Shown piece by piece: positions 1 through 8,925 of a stretch of DNA of 64,000 bases. Every line of letters begins with the position of its first letter. The stretch's first letter is position 1. A program made the translations under genes and the position numbers. The stretch is from Nitrospira_D sp035465795. GTDB taxonomy: Bacteria > Nitrospirota > Nitrospiria > Nitrospirales > Nitrospiraceae. The notes beneath the pieces are model-generated. The model was not told where the DNA came from, did not search any database, and saw nothing but the letters and a program-made list of their open reading frames with translations. Where the stretch lies: assembly GCF_049546785.1 (NCBI RefSeq), contig NZ_JBMWAN010000001.1, positions 124,001 through 188,000 on the forward strand, read 5' to 3'.

Positions 1-527
1 GCGTGCAGGTCATCCCGTAAAGGAATCGCCTCCGGACCCAGGACAATATCCAGTCGGCAGACCTCGGTTCCAAGTGGCGTGACCGGAAAACGGTAGTCGG
101 GGTACGTCAGCGTCCCGAAACTGACGTTGGCACCAGCGCCGGCGGGAAGATGCCACAGTTGATAACTGTAGTACTCCGTGTGCGCCTGCCAGACGACGAT
201 CAAACGATCCCCGTTCACCGCGACCTTGACCCCGTACCCGAAGGTCTCCCGCAGCACCGTATGGTTCGGAGCCATCTGAAAGGCCTCGACGACGCGACGA
301 AACTCTTCACGACTTGCCGGCCGATCAGTCGGCGGATCGGCCATCCGGAAGGCCTGATAGTGAACATGCGCCGGCAGACGCAGCCACTCCGTCAGTGGAA
401 TCTGCGGCCGTTCGTGAAGTTTCCTCAGAAGTTCGTCAGTGCCGGTTTTCTTTTCGCCTACTTGCTCCACGTTCCCCTCGCAAATGAGCCGCATCTTAGC
501 GCAATTCACAATCGATTCGCTATTCAT
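1..527 (-). CDS. DUF3422-like protein, N-terminal part (cut by window edge)
   Basis: An open frame runs on the minus strand from an ATG at 527 off the left end of the window, giving about 175 visible residues. The N-terminal pattern (LHERPQ followed by a helix, then an acidic stretch) and a later block WQAHTEYYSYQLW resemble the start of DUF3422 family proteins, where the equivalents read like NEVHARP and WERHTEF. DUF3422 proteins are usually around 400 residues with C-terminal membrane helices, which would lie outside this window; their function is not established. No good ribosome binding site is seen upstream of 527, so an internal start is possible. The family call rests on motif memory only. 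Confidence 0.6.
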   Translation of the reverse strand, partial: MNSESIVNCAKMRLICEGNVEQVGEKKTGTDELLRKLHERPQIPLTEWLRLPAHVHYQAFRMADPPTDRPASREEFRRVVEAFQMAPNHTVLRETFGYGVKVAVNGDRLIVVWQAHTEYYSYQLWHLPAGAGANVSFGTLTYPDYRFPVTPLGTEVCRLDIVLGPEAIPLRDDLH

Positions 528-592
528 CCCTGCCGGAAATTCCGGAAGTATCCGGGCAGTGCCGGCCCATCGCCGGGTGGACACAGCCGCCC

Positions 593-1825
593 TCAAGGGG
601 CAGCCACAATCTCCTGGTAGTACCCTTCCAGAACGGCCACACGAGCCGGCGCGACGATCACCAGCTGCCGCTGATCAAAGGTGTTCGCACAGTAGAGATA
701 GGCCCCGGCTGAGATCGTCCCGAGTTCGACATGGAACTGGCGCCCGTCCGCTTCTTGTCGAGTGCACTCGTTCATCACCGTTCGATCAACCAGCCGTTCC
801 CATGCCTGCTGCGCAGAGGGCCAATGGTTTTCATAGAGCGGTGCGTCCGGATCACGCGGCCGGCCGTGCAACGCCCCGGCATCAAACGGCTGACCTTCAT
901 CCGGATCCGGCGATTCATCCCACGCCCGGCTCCCCTCGCCATCATTTTGCATAACATAGAACGGCCCGTCGTCGGCCACTTCTTCCACGAGCCGGTAGCG
1001 AATGAGTTCCGGCTGTTCGGCTAACTGCCATCCTCTCGCCGCCAACGCCCGCTGAAACGGCACCCGCCGCGCGAGTTGCCTGGTTTTCTCAAAGGCAATA
1101 CATCTTCCTCCCGGCGACAGGAGGCCAGTCAGCCGATCAAGTCGAACCCCGACGCCCGTTCGTTGCTCAAAATCAGCCTGCAGGCGGCTATCCCGAGCAC
1201 GTTCGAACGTCTGCCAGCTCCGGCTCGGAATGCCGGGATCCTGCTCGGCCTGCACGAGTGCGTGGGTGGCCACGATGAGGTCATAGGAAGCGGCCTGTGG
1301 CGCCGTTTCGACGTCCTCACAGTGGAAGCAAACATTTGTCAGGCCAAGCCGCTCTGCCTGCTGCCGCGCCGCCGCGATTGACGCCGGTGATCGGTCGATC
1401 CCTACGAATTGTTTCTCAGGGTAGCGCCGGGCATAGAATGTGGTGAGAATCCCGACCCCGCAACCGACATCCAGCACGGTATTGGCTGAATTGATGCGGG
1501 CTGCCACACGCCACCCGATCCCGCAGTAATACTCGTACCGCTGGCTGTAGAGGACAGGAAGGATGTGGGGCTGCGCGGTCAGATCATAGAACGCGATTTC
1601 GTCGCGGGGATCCCCGCTCCGTTTGCGCTCAACCTGCCGGTTAAGTTGATTGAGATCTGCGGCAGAGAGGGTCTTCCGCTGCCAGGCGAAGTAGTCGGCA
1701 TCCGACAGGACATGCCGGAGTCCCCATCGGGCCAGATGTGCCTCCAGCGCCGTTCGTTCCTCGTCTCCCCTGTCGCTCGGCACACTTTCCTCTCGACGAC
1801 AGCCGCCCGGCGAGTCACCGGTCAC
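593..1825 (-). CDS. Class I SAM-dependent methyltransferase
   Basis: The 410-residue protein carries the SAM-binding motif I TVLDVGCGVGILTTF, with an acidic residue (FVGIDRS) at the end of strand 2 and a CEDVE motif II, so a Rossmann-type class I methyltransferase is clear. About 115 residues precede the SAM site and a long C-terminal region follows, which together may form a substrate or partner domain. The substrate cannot be read from the sequence. The start is a GTG that overlaps the TGA stop of the upstream ProA-like gene (GTGA at 1825-1822), so the two are translationally coupled and probably work together. A small-molecule or protein substrate are both possible. Confidence 0.75.
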   Translation of the reverse strand: MTGDSPGGCRREESVPSDRGDEERTALEAHLARWGLRHVLSDADYFAWQRKTLSAADLNQLNRQVERKRSGDPRDEIAFYDLTAQPHILPVLYSQRYEYYCGIGWRVAARINSANTVLDVGCGVGILTTFYARRYPEKQFVGIDRSPASIAAARQQAERLGLTNVCFHCEDVETAPQAASYDLIVATHALVQAEQDPGIPSRSWQTFERARDSRLQADFEQRTGVGVRLDRLTGLLSPGGRCIAFEKTRQLARRVPFQRALAARGWQLAEQPELIRYRLVEEVADDGPFYVMQNDGEGSRAWDESPDPDEGQPFDAGALHGRPRDPDAPLYENHWPSAQQAWERLVDRTVMNECTRQEADGRQFHVELGTISAGAYLYCANTFDQRQLVIVAPARVAVLEGYYQEIVAAP

Positions 1826-3189
1826 GCGCGCTTGAGCATAATCGCGTCTTCGTAGGTATCGGGAACCGGATGCGGATACCGCAGCTGCCCGCCGCCGAAT
1901 ACGACATACTTTTCATTCGTCAGTTGCTCGAGCCCGATCGGCCCCTTCGTCTGAACGCGTGAAAGATTGAGTCCGATGTCCGGTCCCGCCCCGTAGCTAT
2001 CGCCGGCATTGAGCCGTGATGACGCATTCACCATCACCGCCGTCGCATCGACCTCGCGAGTAAACCGCAGGGCGTTATTATAATCCGAGGTGGCAATCAC
2101 CGCTGTCAGGACGGGGCCGTGTTCCGCGATATGCGCCAGCGCCTCATCGAGGCCGGCCACCATCTTGATCGCCAGAACCGGCGCCTGGAATTGCCTGTTC
2201 CAATCCTCCTCAGTCGCCGGCTCCACCGCCTGGTGCCCGGTCATCGCCATTTGCCCCATCAGAGCCACTGTTTTGGGACACCCGATCACCCTGATCTTGT
2301 ACTCATCGAGCAACCGGCGAATCAGGGCAGGCAGGAAGGGCCGCGCGACGGCCTGCTGCACCAACAAGGTGTCGATGGAGTTCGGCGCGGACGCCTGTTG
2401 TATTTTGGAGTTGATCACCACATTCTGCGCCATGGGGATATCGGCATCCGCATCGACATACGCATGGCTGATGCCGCCGTCGTAACACAAGATCGGCATC
2501 TTTGCCGCATCCAGGACGGTCTTGCGGAGACCGGCTCCGCCGCGAGGAATGATCCCGTCCACGCTCTTGCCGGCCCGCATGATTTCCATCGCGACCTCCT
2601 TTTCAGGCCGATCGATGAACAACCACGCACCGGACGGAACCCCCGCCAGCTCCGCCGCTTCGCGCAACCCGCTTTCGATCGCCTGATGCGTCCGGCTCCA
2701 CTCAAAGGCTGCGCGGAATACGCACACATTGCCGGACTTAAGGCAGAGCGCCAGCGACTCGACGGTGATCAGGGGTTTCAATTCCGAGATGACCGCGATC
2801 ACGCCGATCGGTACACGCACCCGGCTGACCTGAAGACCGTCCGGCCGCTCCCATCGCTTCGTCACAGCCCCCACCGGGTCGGGCAGGTCGGCGATCACAC
2901 GCAGGCGATCGGCCATCTCCTTCACATCGTCCGCCGTCATTCGCACACGGGTCACCGCTTCCTTCACCCGCTCCCCCCGCGCACCTTCACCCAAGAGCGT
3001 CTTGCCGACCGCCTCCACATCAAGGTTGTTTGCAGCCAGGATCGCGGCCTCATCCTGCTCAAGCCGGTCGGCCATCGCACGCAGCGCCTTTTCCTTCACC
3101 GGCCCCTGAAGCAACGCAAGTTGACCCGTGACATCGCGACATGTTTTCAACAGTTTATCGATGTATATCTTAACTGGAACTTCAGGCAT
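1822..3189 (-). CDS. proA: ProA-like gamma-glutamyl phosphate reductase homologue lacking the catalytic cysteine
   Basis: The 455-residue protein aligns along its length with glutamate-5-semialdehyde dehydrogenase (ProA): an N-terminal helical region, LKSGN, IIPRGGAGL, the GGISHAYVD block and a C-terminal GPIGLEQLT. In ProA the nucleophilic cysteine sits in a block like QRPGVCNALETLLV; here the block reads QQASAPNSIDTLLV, so Pro269 (codon 2383-2385) replaces the cysteine. The usual ESRPNVT and LRGGSEA motifs are also altered (ELKPLIT, FRAAFEW). Classical reductase chemistry is therefore doubtful, and an altered function beside the coupled methyltransferase is possible. The start at 3189 is chosen because a good AAGGGG ribosome site precedes it; a frame-open extension to 3294 has none. 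Confidence 0.8.
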   Translation of the reverse strand: MPEVPVKIYIDKLLKTCRDVTGQLALLQGPVKEKALRAMADRLEQDEAAILAANNLDVEAVGKTLLGEGARGERVKEAVTRVRMTADDVKEMADRLRVIADLPDPVGAVTKRWERPDGLQVSRVRVPIGVIAVISELKPLITVESLALCLKSGNVCVFRAAFEWSRTHQAIESGLREAAELAGVPSGAWLFIDRPEKEVAMEIMRAGKSVDGIIPRGGAGLRKTVLDAAKMPILCYDGGISHAYVDADADIPMAQNVVINSKIQQASAPNSIDTLLVQQAVARPFLPALIRRLLDEYKIRVIGCPKTVALMGQMAMTGHQAVEPATEEDWNRQFQAPVLAIKMVAGLDEALAHIAEHGPVLTAVIATSDYNNALRFTREVDATAVMVNASSRLNAGDSYGAGPDIGLNLSRVQTKGPIGLEQLTNEKYVVFGGGQLRYPHPVPDTYEDAIMLKRA

Positions 3190-3313
3190 ATCGAGGCCCC
3201 TTCCCTGAGGAGTTCTTCGCAGAATACCGCGCGGACTATAGCATGCGATTTTTTCGAGAGTAAAGCCGACCGTACGGTCCCGTGCCCTGCCCATTTATAG
3301 GCAGGGGCAACGC

Positions 3314-4630
3314 TTACCCGACCGGCGGCGGGACACGCCGGCTGTGCTCAAGAGCCAGCCAGCGGCTGAGCCAGGCCCAGAGAAACATGACCGGAATGAG
3401 AGCCCACGCGATGTGGATGGTGGTCACCCCGAGCGCCTTGACGCCCGACACCAGCCACCCGGTCGAGGCATCCCCGCCGCGTGAGACCGCCGTATCGATG
3501 AAATTCTTCGCCTTGTATTTCTCCTCCCGGCTGACCACCGTGAAGAGAACTTCGCGAGCCGGTTTGGACAAGGCATATTCACCCACCCGCCGCAGGACGG
3601 AAAACACTACATAGACGACGAGTCCTGGCCAGAGTGCGACGCCGAGAAAACCGACAAGGCTGATGAAAGGGAGAAACAACAACGCGGACACCAGGCCAAA
3701 CCGGCCCACCAGACGATTGGTGATCAAAATCTGGGTCAGCCACGTGAGGATGTTCGTGGCAAAATCCATACTGGAAAAGAGACGCGTCCGCGCCTCCGGC
3801 GTGGCAACATAGTCCGCCACGAGACGGAGCTGTTCGAAATACAGAAAGGTGGCAGTCATAGTGAGCATGGCAAGATACCCGCAAATCCCGAGCAAATAGG
3901 GAGAAGAAACGGCCAGGCGCACACCCGCCAGCACCCCGCCGCCTATCGGCTCCCCGGCATGTTCGTGACGGAACGCAGCCCGGTCACGCCCCCACACCTC
4001 CAACCGGTAGATGCATCCCATACAGACAAACAGGAAGAGCGCCGAGACCGGCATGAGCACCGGAACCGGGAACAGATAGGTCAGACCGGTTGTGAGCAAG
4101 GGCCCCAAGAGGGCGCCCGTACTCCCGCCTGCCGCAATCAGGCCGAAAAGCCGCACCCCCTGCTCCGGAGAAAACATATCCGCCATAAAGCTCCAGAACA
4201 CGGAGACGACGAAGAGGTTGAAGACGGACAACCAGACGAAGAACACGCGCGCGACCCACTCGGGATGCCACTGGCTCATCATCGCGACGAAGAAACACAG
4301 CAGATGAGTGATGAAGAAGAGATAGACCGACAGCAGCAGCCTGGCGCGCGAACATCGCGCCGACACAAATCCAAACAGGGGTGTCGCCACCAGCAGCGTC
4401 AGGAAGGTCCCCGTCATCATCCAGGGAAGATGCTGCACCCCGCCTTCGATCGCCATCTCGTCGCGCACCGGCCGCAGGATGTAGTAGCCGCAAAGCAGAC
4501 AGAAAAAGTAGGCAAAGGACCAGGACAGCGGCACCCGCTCATCCGCCTCGACCTTGATCCATCTCCAGATGACGGAGCGCGCGGGCATCCTGTTCCACCT
4601 CATGCCCGCGACAGTGCCCGACCGCTCCAC
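3314..4630 (-). CDS. MFS transporter resembling nucleotide (NTP/NDP) exchange transporters
   Basis: The protein (up to 438 residues) has about 11 to 12 hydrophobic segments. The first membrane segment with LLCGYYILRPVRDEMA is typical of the MFS-like family often annotated as NTP/NDP exchange transporter. Classical ATP/ADP carriers of this group belong to intracellular bacteria, but distant relatives occur in free-living bacteria with unknown cargo, so the substrate is open. The first start is a GTG at 4630 with AGGAGA directly against it; an ATG at 4603 or 4591 may be the true start. It diverges from the threonine aldolase gene across about 60 bases. Confidence 0.65.
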   Translation of the reverse strand: MERSGTVAGMRWNRMPARSVIWRWIKVEADERVPLSWSFAYFFCLLCGYYILRPVRDEMAIEGGVQHLPWMMTGTFLTLLVATPLFGFVSARCSRARLLLSVYLFFITHLLCFFVAMMSQWHPEWVARVFFVWLSVFNLFVVSVFWSFMADMFSPEQGVRLFGLIAAGGSTGALLGPLLTTGLTYLFPVPVLMPVSALFLFVCMGCIYRLEVWGRDRAAFRHEHAGEPIGGGVLAGVRLAVSSPYLLGICGYLAMLTMTATFLYFEQLRLVADYVATPEARTRLFSSMDFATNILTWLTQILITNRLVGRFGLVSALLFLPFISLVGFLGVALWPGLVVYVVFSVLRRVGEYALSKPAREVLFTVVSREEKYKAKNFIDTAVSRGGDASTGWLVSGVKALGVTTIHIAWALIPVMFLWAWLSRWLALEHSRRVPPPVG

Positions 4631-4689
4631 TCTCCTGCAAGGAGAAAATTTGCTAGAATGCGCACCGTCAGGCTTTGACAGGAGGCACT

Positions 4690-5721
4690 ATGATCGATCT
4701 TCGCAGCGACACCATCACCCTCCCCACCGATGCGATGCGCAAAGCCATGGCGCGGGCTGAGGTCGGAGACGACGTCTACGGCGAAGATCCCACCGTCAAT
4801 CGCCTCCAGGAGATGGCCGCTGCGCTGCTGGGAAAACGCGCCGCCCTCTTCGTGCCCTCCGGGACCATGGCGAACCAGCTCGCCATTCGCGCCCACACCC
4901 AGCCGGGCCAGGAAGTCATCGTCGAGAGCACCGCCCACATCGTGCGCTACGAACAAGGCGCCGCGGGCGCCCTGGCCGGCGTGCAACTCCATTGGGTCCC
5001 GGGCGACCGCGGAATCATGACCGCGGACCAGGTCGAAACGGCGATCCGCCCGAAGGACCCCTACAGCATCCCCACCGGATTGATTTGTATCGAGAACACG
5101 CACAACAGCGGCGGCGGCACCATCTACTCTCTCTCGACGATCGAAAAGATCCGCGCCATCGCCACGAAACACGGCATCCCCATGCACCTCGACGGCGCGC
5201 GTCTGTTCAATGCCGTGGCGGCCACGACCCTGCCGCCCGCCACCTATGCGCAGCATTTTGAAACCGTCTCCTTCTGCCTCTCGAAAGGCCTCGGCGCACC
5301 GGCCGGCTCGCTGCTGGTCTCCAGCGACACCCAGTTCATCGAGAGGGCCCGCCGCTTCCGCCGCATGTACGGAGGCGCCATGCGCCAGGCCGGCATTCTG
5401 GCGGCCGCCGGCATCTACGCCCTCGAACATCATGTGACGCGCTTGCGGGAGGACCACGACCACGCCAGGAAACTCGCACGCGCCCTGTACCAGATCCCCT
5501 CCGTCCGCATCGCGCCGCAACACGTCGAAACCAACATCGTGATGTTCGAGATCCCCGAGCATCGCCTCACACCGGCCGAACTCGTCGCCCAACTCAAACA
5601 ACACGGCGTGCTGATCCATACCGTGGGCGGGCACCGGTTCAGAGCCGTCACGCATTTGAATGTCACAGCAAAACAAATCGATGAAGCAGTCGAAATCTTC
5701 GCGCGTGTCATCGGTTCGTGA
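4690..5721 (+). CDS. ltaE: Low-specificity L-threonine aldolase (PLP enzyme)
   Basis: This 343-residue protein begins MIDLRSDTITLPT, the hallmark of GntG/LtaE threonine aldolases, and carries the GDDVYGEDPTVN block. The PLP lysine lies in FCLSKGLGAPAGS, and HLDGARLFNA supplies the aspartate that pairs with the pyridine nitrogen. It cleaves L-threonine or allo-threonine to glycine and acetaldehyde in the cytosol. The ATG at 4690 follows AGGAGG by five bases, which favours it over the open frame upstream at 4675. The 3' end is followed by two small coupled genes on the same strand. Confidence 0.9.
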   Translation: MIDLRSDTITLPTDAMRKAMARAEVGDDVYGEDPTVNRLQEMAAALLGKRAALFVPSGTMANQLAIRAHTQPGQEVIVESTAHIVRYEQGAAGALAGVQLHWVPGDRGIMTADQVETAIRPKDPYSIPTGLICIENTHNSGGGTIYSLSTIEKIRAIATKHGIPMHLDGARLFNAVAATTLPPATYAQHFETVSFCLSKGLGAPAGSLLVSSDTQFIERARRFRRMYGGAMRQAGILAAAGIYALEHHVTRLREDHDHARKLARALYQIPSVRIAPQHVETNIVMFEIPEHRLTPAELVAQLKQHGVLIHTVGGHRFRAVTHLNVTAKQIDEAVEIFARVIGS

Positions 5722-5788
5722 GACGTGTCCGTTGACACCTCCTTTCCGCGACACATACAATGCCGTTCATCAATCAGCGAGAGACCCC

Positions 5789-6013
5789 ATGCCCCTCCAA
5801 ATGGTTTCGTTTCAACATATCAGCCGCATTCTCGAAGTGACCGATGCGCTCGGACTCGACCGGGAGTGGGTCGAAATTCCTCTCTCACCGGAGAGCCCCG
5901 GCCTGGTGCGCAAACTGACCAACGGCAAGCTGGAAATCATCGTCGACGCGGAACAGCCGTTCGACCAATGGCTCACGTCGCTTCCGGCCCAGATTCAGCA
6001 GCTGCACGGATGA
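5789..6013 (+). CDS. Small hypothetical protein coupled to nucleotidyltransferase
   Basis: A 74-residue protein starting MPLQMVSFQHISR. It is mixed alpha/beta in character with no cysteines, membrane segments or motif I recognise. Its TGA stop overlaps the ATG of the following nucleotidyltransferase gene (ATGA at 6010-6013), so both are probably made together. A partner or antidote role for the nucleotidyltransferase is conceivable, but nothing in the sequence proves it. Confidence 0.6.
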   Translation: MPLQMVSFQHISRILEVTDALGLDREWVEIPLSPESPGLVRKLTNGKLEIIVDAEQPFDQWLTSLPAQIQQLHG

Positions 6014-6801
6014 CCATGGACCTGAACGTATCGTCTCCGCTCCCCACGCGGGAAGAACTCAACGCCGAACTCCTGGAGGTCCCGGAACCGCCCGAGCAAC
6101 CGGCGACCCCCGAGCCCCCCGGATTCGACGACAGCGTCGCGATCGCGCTCAAACATATCCGCGGACGCCGTGGCGGCGATCTCACCGGCATTCTCATGGT
6201 CGGGTCCGGCGCACGCCGCGCCATCACCCCGCACAGCGATATCGACCTGATCGCGCTCGTGAAGGGAGACCGGGAGGGACATGAAATTCTCCGGGCCGGC
6301 GAACGCCTCGTCGATATCCGCTATTATGGGTACAAGCTTGTCGAGGACGAATTAACCTATTCCCTCGTTCTGCCCTCGCTCCTGCGAAAAGCCCGTGTCC
6401 TCCACGATCACGAAGGAGCCTGCGGCACCCTCATCGACAAAGCCAATCAACGGTTCCGGCAGGGCCCCCCGACCGCCTCGATGAACGAGCAGATCCGCCT
6501 CAAAGCAGAATGCCTTCACTGGCTGGGCAAGGCCCAGGACGTCACGGATAAACCGGCCCTTGCTCAATATCTGCTCAATATCTTCTTTGAGGAGTCTACC
6601 CAGGCCTTCTTTCGCATCCGGGGATTCTGGCTGACCGCTCCCGTGGACATTCATCGCTTCATGTCGTCCCGCGAACCGGCGCTGGCCGATCTGGCCGCCC
6701 GCTTCCTCCTCGCCTCCAACGTGGCCGACCGGCTCAACTTCGGACGACAATTTGCCGATCTCCTCTTTAAGGACATCCCGAATCCGGCACGGATCGACTA
6801 G
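6010..6801 (+). CDS. Nucleotidyltransferase-domain protein
   Basis: The 263-residue protein has a proline-rich N-terminus (about residues 17-40), then the pol-beta type nucleotidyltransferase signature: ILMVGSGARR followed by SDIDLIAL, where the two aspartates would bind the catalytic metals. The rest is helical and rich in R, L and F, similar to the C-terminal part of AadA/KanNT-like adenylyltransferases and MNT toxins. It should transfer a nucleotide to an unknown small molecule, RNA or protein. The ATG overlaps the stop of the preceding 74-codon gene by four bases. Antibiotic modification cannot be inferred from the motif alone. Confidence 0.7.
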   Translation: MTMDLNVSSPLPTREELNAELLEVPEPPEQPATPEPPGFDDSVAIALKHIRGRRGGDLTGILMVGSGARRAITPHSDIDLIALVKGDREGHEILRAGERLVDIRYYGYKLVEDELTYSLVLPSLLRKARVLHDHEGACGTLIDKANQRFRQGPPTASMNEQIRLKAECLHWLGKAQDVTDKPALAQYLLNIFFEESTQAFFRIRGFWLTAPVDIHRFMSSREPALADLAARFLLASNVADRLNFGRQFADLLFKDIPNPARID

Positions 6802-6924
6802 AGGCATCGATCTGCAGAGAGGTCGTCCGCGTCCGTTGCGGACTTCGATACGCCGGAAGACAGGGAACCAGTATCCCTACGTTCACGGGAGACCGCTGGA
6901 GCGTTTTCCCTCACAGGCACTGAC

Positions 6925-8469
6925 ATGGCACCCACTGACCACCGAAGCGAAATCAACCCGACCCAGGAAACCCTGCCGCCGGTCGAGCCCTGCACGCTCG
7001 TCATTTTCGGCGGATCGGGCGATCTCGCCAAACGCCGGCTGATCCCGGCGCTCTACAACCTGCTCCTCGACGGCCTCATGCCGTCGAATTATGTCGTGCT
7101 CGGACTCGGCCGCAAACCGATGAGCGACGAAGAGTTCCGCGCCGCCGTCCGCGACGGTGTCGCGAAACATTCCCGCCAGGCGCTGATCGCAGATACGTGG
7201 AACGCCTTCGCCCGCCACCTCTTTTACATGGCCGGTGAAAACGACGATCCGAATACCTATGTCCGGCTGAAGGCTCGCGCCGAAGAGCTTGAGCGGACCT
7301 TTCAATTGCCGGGAAACCGCATTTTCTATCTCAGCATCCCGCCCAGTTCCTTCACCCCCGTGTGCGAAGGCTTGTCTGCGTCAGGGATCGCGGCAAAAGC
7401 GGGCGGCGAGACCTCCTATGCCAGGATCATCGTGGAAAAGCCCGTCGGGCGCGATTTGAAGTCGGCGCAGGAGATCAATGCCGTCACCGGTCGCGTCTTC
7501 GACGAGTCGCAAATCTTCCGCATCGATCATTACCTGGGAAAGGAAACGGTTCAGAATCTCATGGTCGTGCGGTTCGCCAACAGCATCTTCGAGCCGATCT
7601 GGAACCGCAAGTACATCGACCACGTGCAGATCACCGTCAGCGAAGCGGAAGGCGTCGGCACGAGGGCCAGCTATTATGAAGAAGCGGGGGCGTTGCGCGA
7701 CATGGTGCAGAACCATCTGCTCCAACTGCTCTGCCTGGTCGCCATGGAGCCGCCCTATTCGCTCGACCCCGATGTCGTCCGCAACGCCAAGATGGAAGTG
7801 CTTCGCTGCCTGCGCCCCATTACCGGAAAGGACGTCGAGCAATTTACCGTGCGGGCGCAATACACCGAAGGCACAGCCCACGGCGAACCGGTGCCCGGGT
7901 ATCGGCGTGAAAAAGGCGTGAACTCGACATCGACAACGGAGACCTACGTGGCCGTGAAGTGCTTTGTCGAGAACTGGCGCTGGTCCGGCGTGCCCTTTTA
8001 TCTGCGCACCGGCAAGGCCCTTCCTCTCCGCGCCAGCGAAGTCGCGGTGCAGTTCAAAGACATTCCGCAGATTCTCTTCAACGCCAACGCCCAGGCCCCG
8101 CAGGCGCCCAACGTCCTGACACTCCGCATCCAGCCGGAGGAAGGCTTGTCACTCCGGATCGTCTCACGCGTACCCGGTACGAGAGCCCAAACACATCCGG
8201 TCGAAATGAATTTCAAATACGGGGAAGTGTTCGGCAAACCGTCTCCCGAAGCTTACGAGCGGCTGCTCCTGGACGTGATGGCCGGCGATGCGTCACGCTT
8301 CATGCGGCGCGACGCGGTCGAAGCCTCCTGGGCCTGGATTACGCAAATCCTCGAAGGCTGGGAGCAGCTCGGCCAGCGCTGGCTGCCGGAATATCAAGCC
8401 GGCACATGGGGGCCCGTCGAAGCCGACCGCCTCATACAACACGACGGCCGCGCCTGGCGCACCCTGTAG
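6925..8469 (+). CDS. zwf: Glucose-6-phosphate 1-dehydrogenase
   Basis: The 514-residue protein has the NADP-binding start TLVIFGGSGDLAKRRLIPALY and the active-site motif RIDHYLGKETVQN with its conserved lysine and histidines. It is of normal length for Zwf, which oxidises glucose 6-phosphate to 6-phosphogluconolactone in the cytosolic pentose phosphate pathway. The ATG at 6925 has only a weak upstream ribosome site. Its 3' end (from about 8261) is the seed of a striking array: two further, decayed copies of this tail lie at 10255 and 12504, each after a BACON-repeat gene. Confidence 0.97.
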   Translation: MAPTDHRSEINPTQETLPPVEPCTLVIFGGSGDLAKRRLIPALYNLLLDGLMPSNYVVLGLGRKPMSDEEFRAAVRDGVAKHSRQALIADTWNAFARHLFYMAGENDDPNTYVRLKARAEELERTFQLPGNRIFYLSIPPSSFTPVCEGLSASGIAAKAGGETSYARIIVEKPVGRDLKSAQEINAVTGRVFDESQIFRIDHYLGKETVQNLMVVRFANSIFEPIWNRKYIDHVQITVSEAEGVGTRASYYEEAGALRDMVQNHLLQLLCLVAMEPPYSLDPDVVRNAKMEVLRCLRPITGKDVEQFTVRAQYTEGTAHGEPVPGYRREKGVNSTSTTETYVAVKCFVENWRWSGVPFYLRTGKALPLRASEVAVQFKDIPQILFNANAQAPQAPNVLTLRIQPEEGLSLRIVSRVPGTRAQTHPVEMNFKYGEVFGKPSPEAYERLLLDVMAGDASRFMRRDAVEASWAWITQILEGWEQLGQRWLPEYQAGTWGPVEADRLIQHDGRAWRTL

Positions 8470-8552
8470 AGACGAGCCCCAACCAACCCGACTGCGCTGC
8501 CCCTCTCAACTTACTCAGCTCACTGGTTAAACCATAAAATAGGCGAGAGAGA
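8261..8552 (+). repeat. zwf 3'-tail repeat, copy A (intact, part of zwf)
   Basis: The last about 70 codons of zwf plus about 80 bases after its stop recur as copy B (from 10255) and copy C (from 12504). Shared landmarks are GGCGATGCGTCA, ATGCGGCGCGACGC and, in the noncoding part, CTTACTCAGCTC. Distances between copies are about 1.99 kb and 2.25 kb; the larger unit matches the extra BACON repeat of the second protein. Confidence 0.9.
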
Positions 8553-8925
8553 CCAGAGCAAACGGCCGGTCCTCGTTCAATTTTGTCACAATCCGTACGC
8601 AAACAACTCTATCTCCTAACCTCTCAGAAACGCTAGCGTTTTATTGTCCCCCTAAGATTTCCCACAGTACCCTGGACATCACCAACCATCTCAGCCTCAC
8701 CACTGTTCTCGCCACTGTTGATTTTCCTAGTATTTTTTCTGCCCATTCTCCTCCTGCTACGGCACGCACCTTGCCATTACTACCGCTGTGAAGGGGGTGA
8801 ATAGTCCCCCTCTTCGAATCACCGATTCCGTTGCGTAATCCGACATGGTCGCTGCTTTTTGAGAAGTTGGCTTCTCCTGGATGGGTGCGCCTGCTGCCGG
8901 AAAATACGCGAAGAGGAGAATTCAC
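8470..8925 (+). promoter_or_regulatory. Long leader of first BACON gene, conserved in second copy
   Basis: This 456-base stretch holds no gene. It contains a perfect palindrome AAACGCTAGCGTTT at 8628-8641 that may help end zwf transcription. The part from about 8780 to 8925 is strongly conserved in the leader of the second BACON gene (10765-10907), including a GGGGGTGAATAGTCCCCC hairpin and a block ending at the ribosome site. Such conservation in a decaying duplicate suggests promoter or RNA function. I do not recognise it as a known riboswitch. Confidence 0.55.

Noticed and set aside
2119..3300. 393-codon plus-strand frame
   Set aside because: Antisense shadow of the ProA-like gene with Arg/His-rich, non-protein-like composition.
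4600..5760. 386-codon minus-strand frame
   Set aside because: Antisense of threonine aldolase; the aldolase motifs settle the strand.
8780..8925. Cyclic-di-GMP or other known riboswitch before the BACON gene
   Set aside because: The conserved core bases of known classes could not be found.
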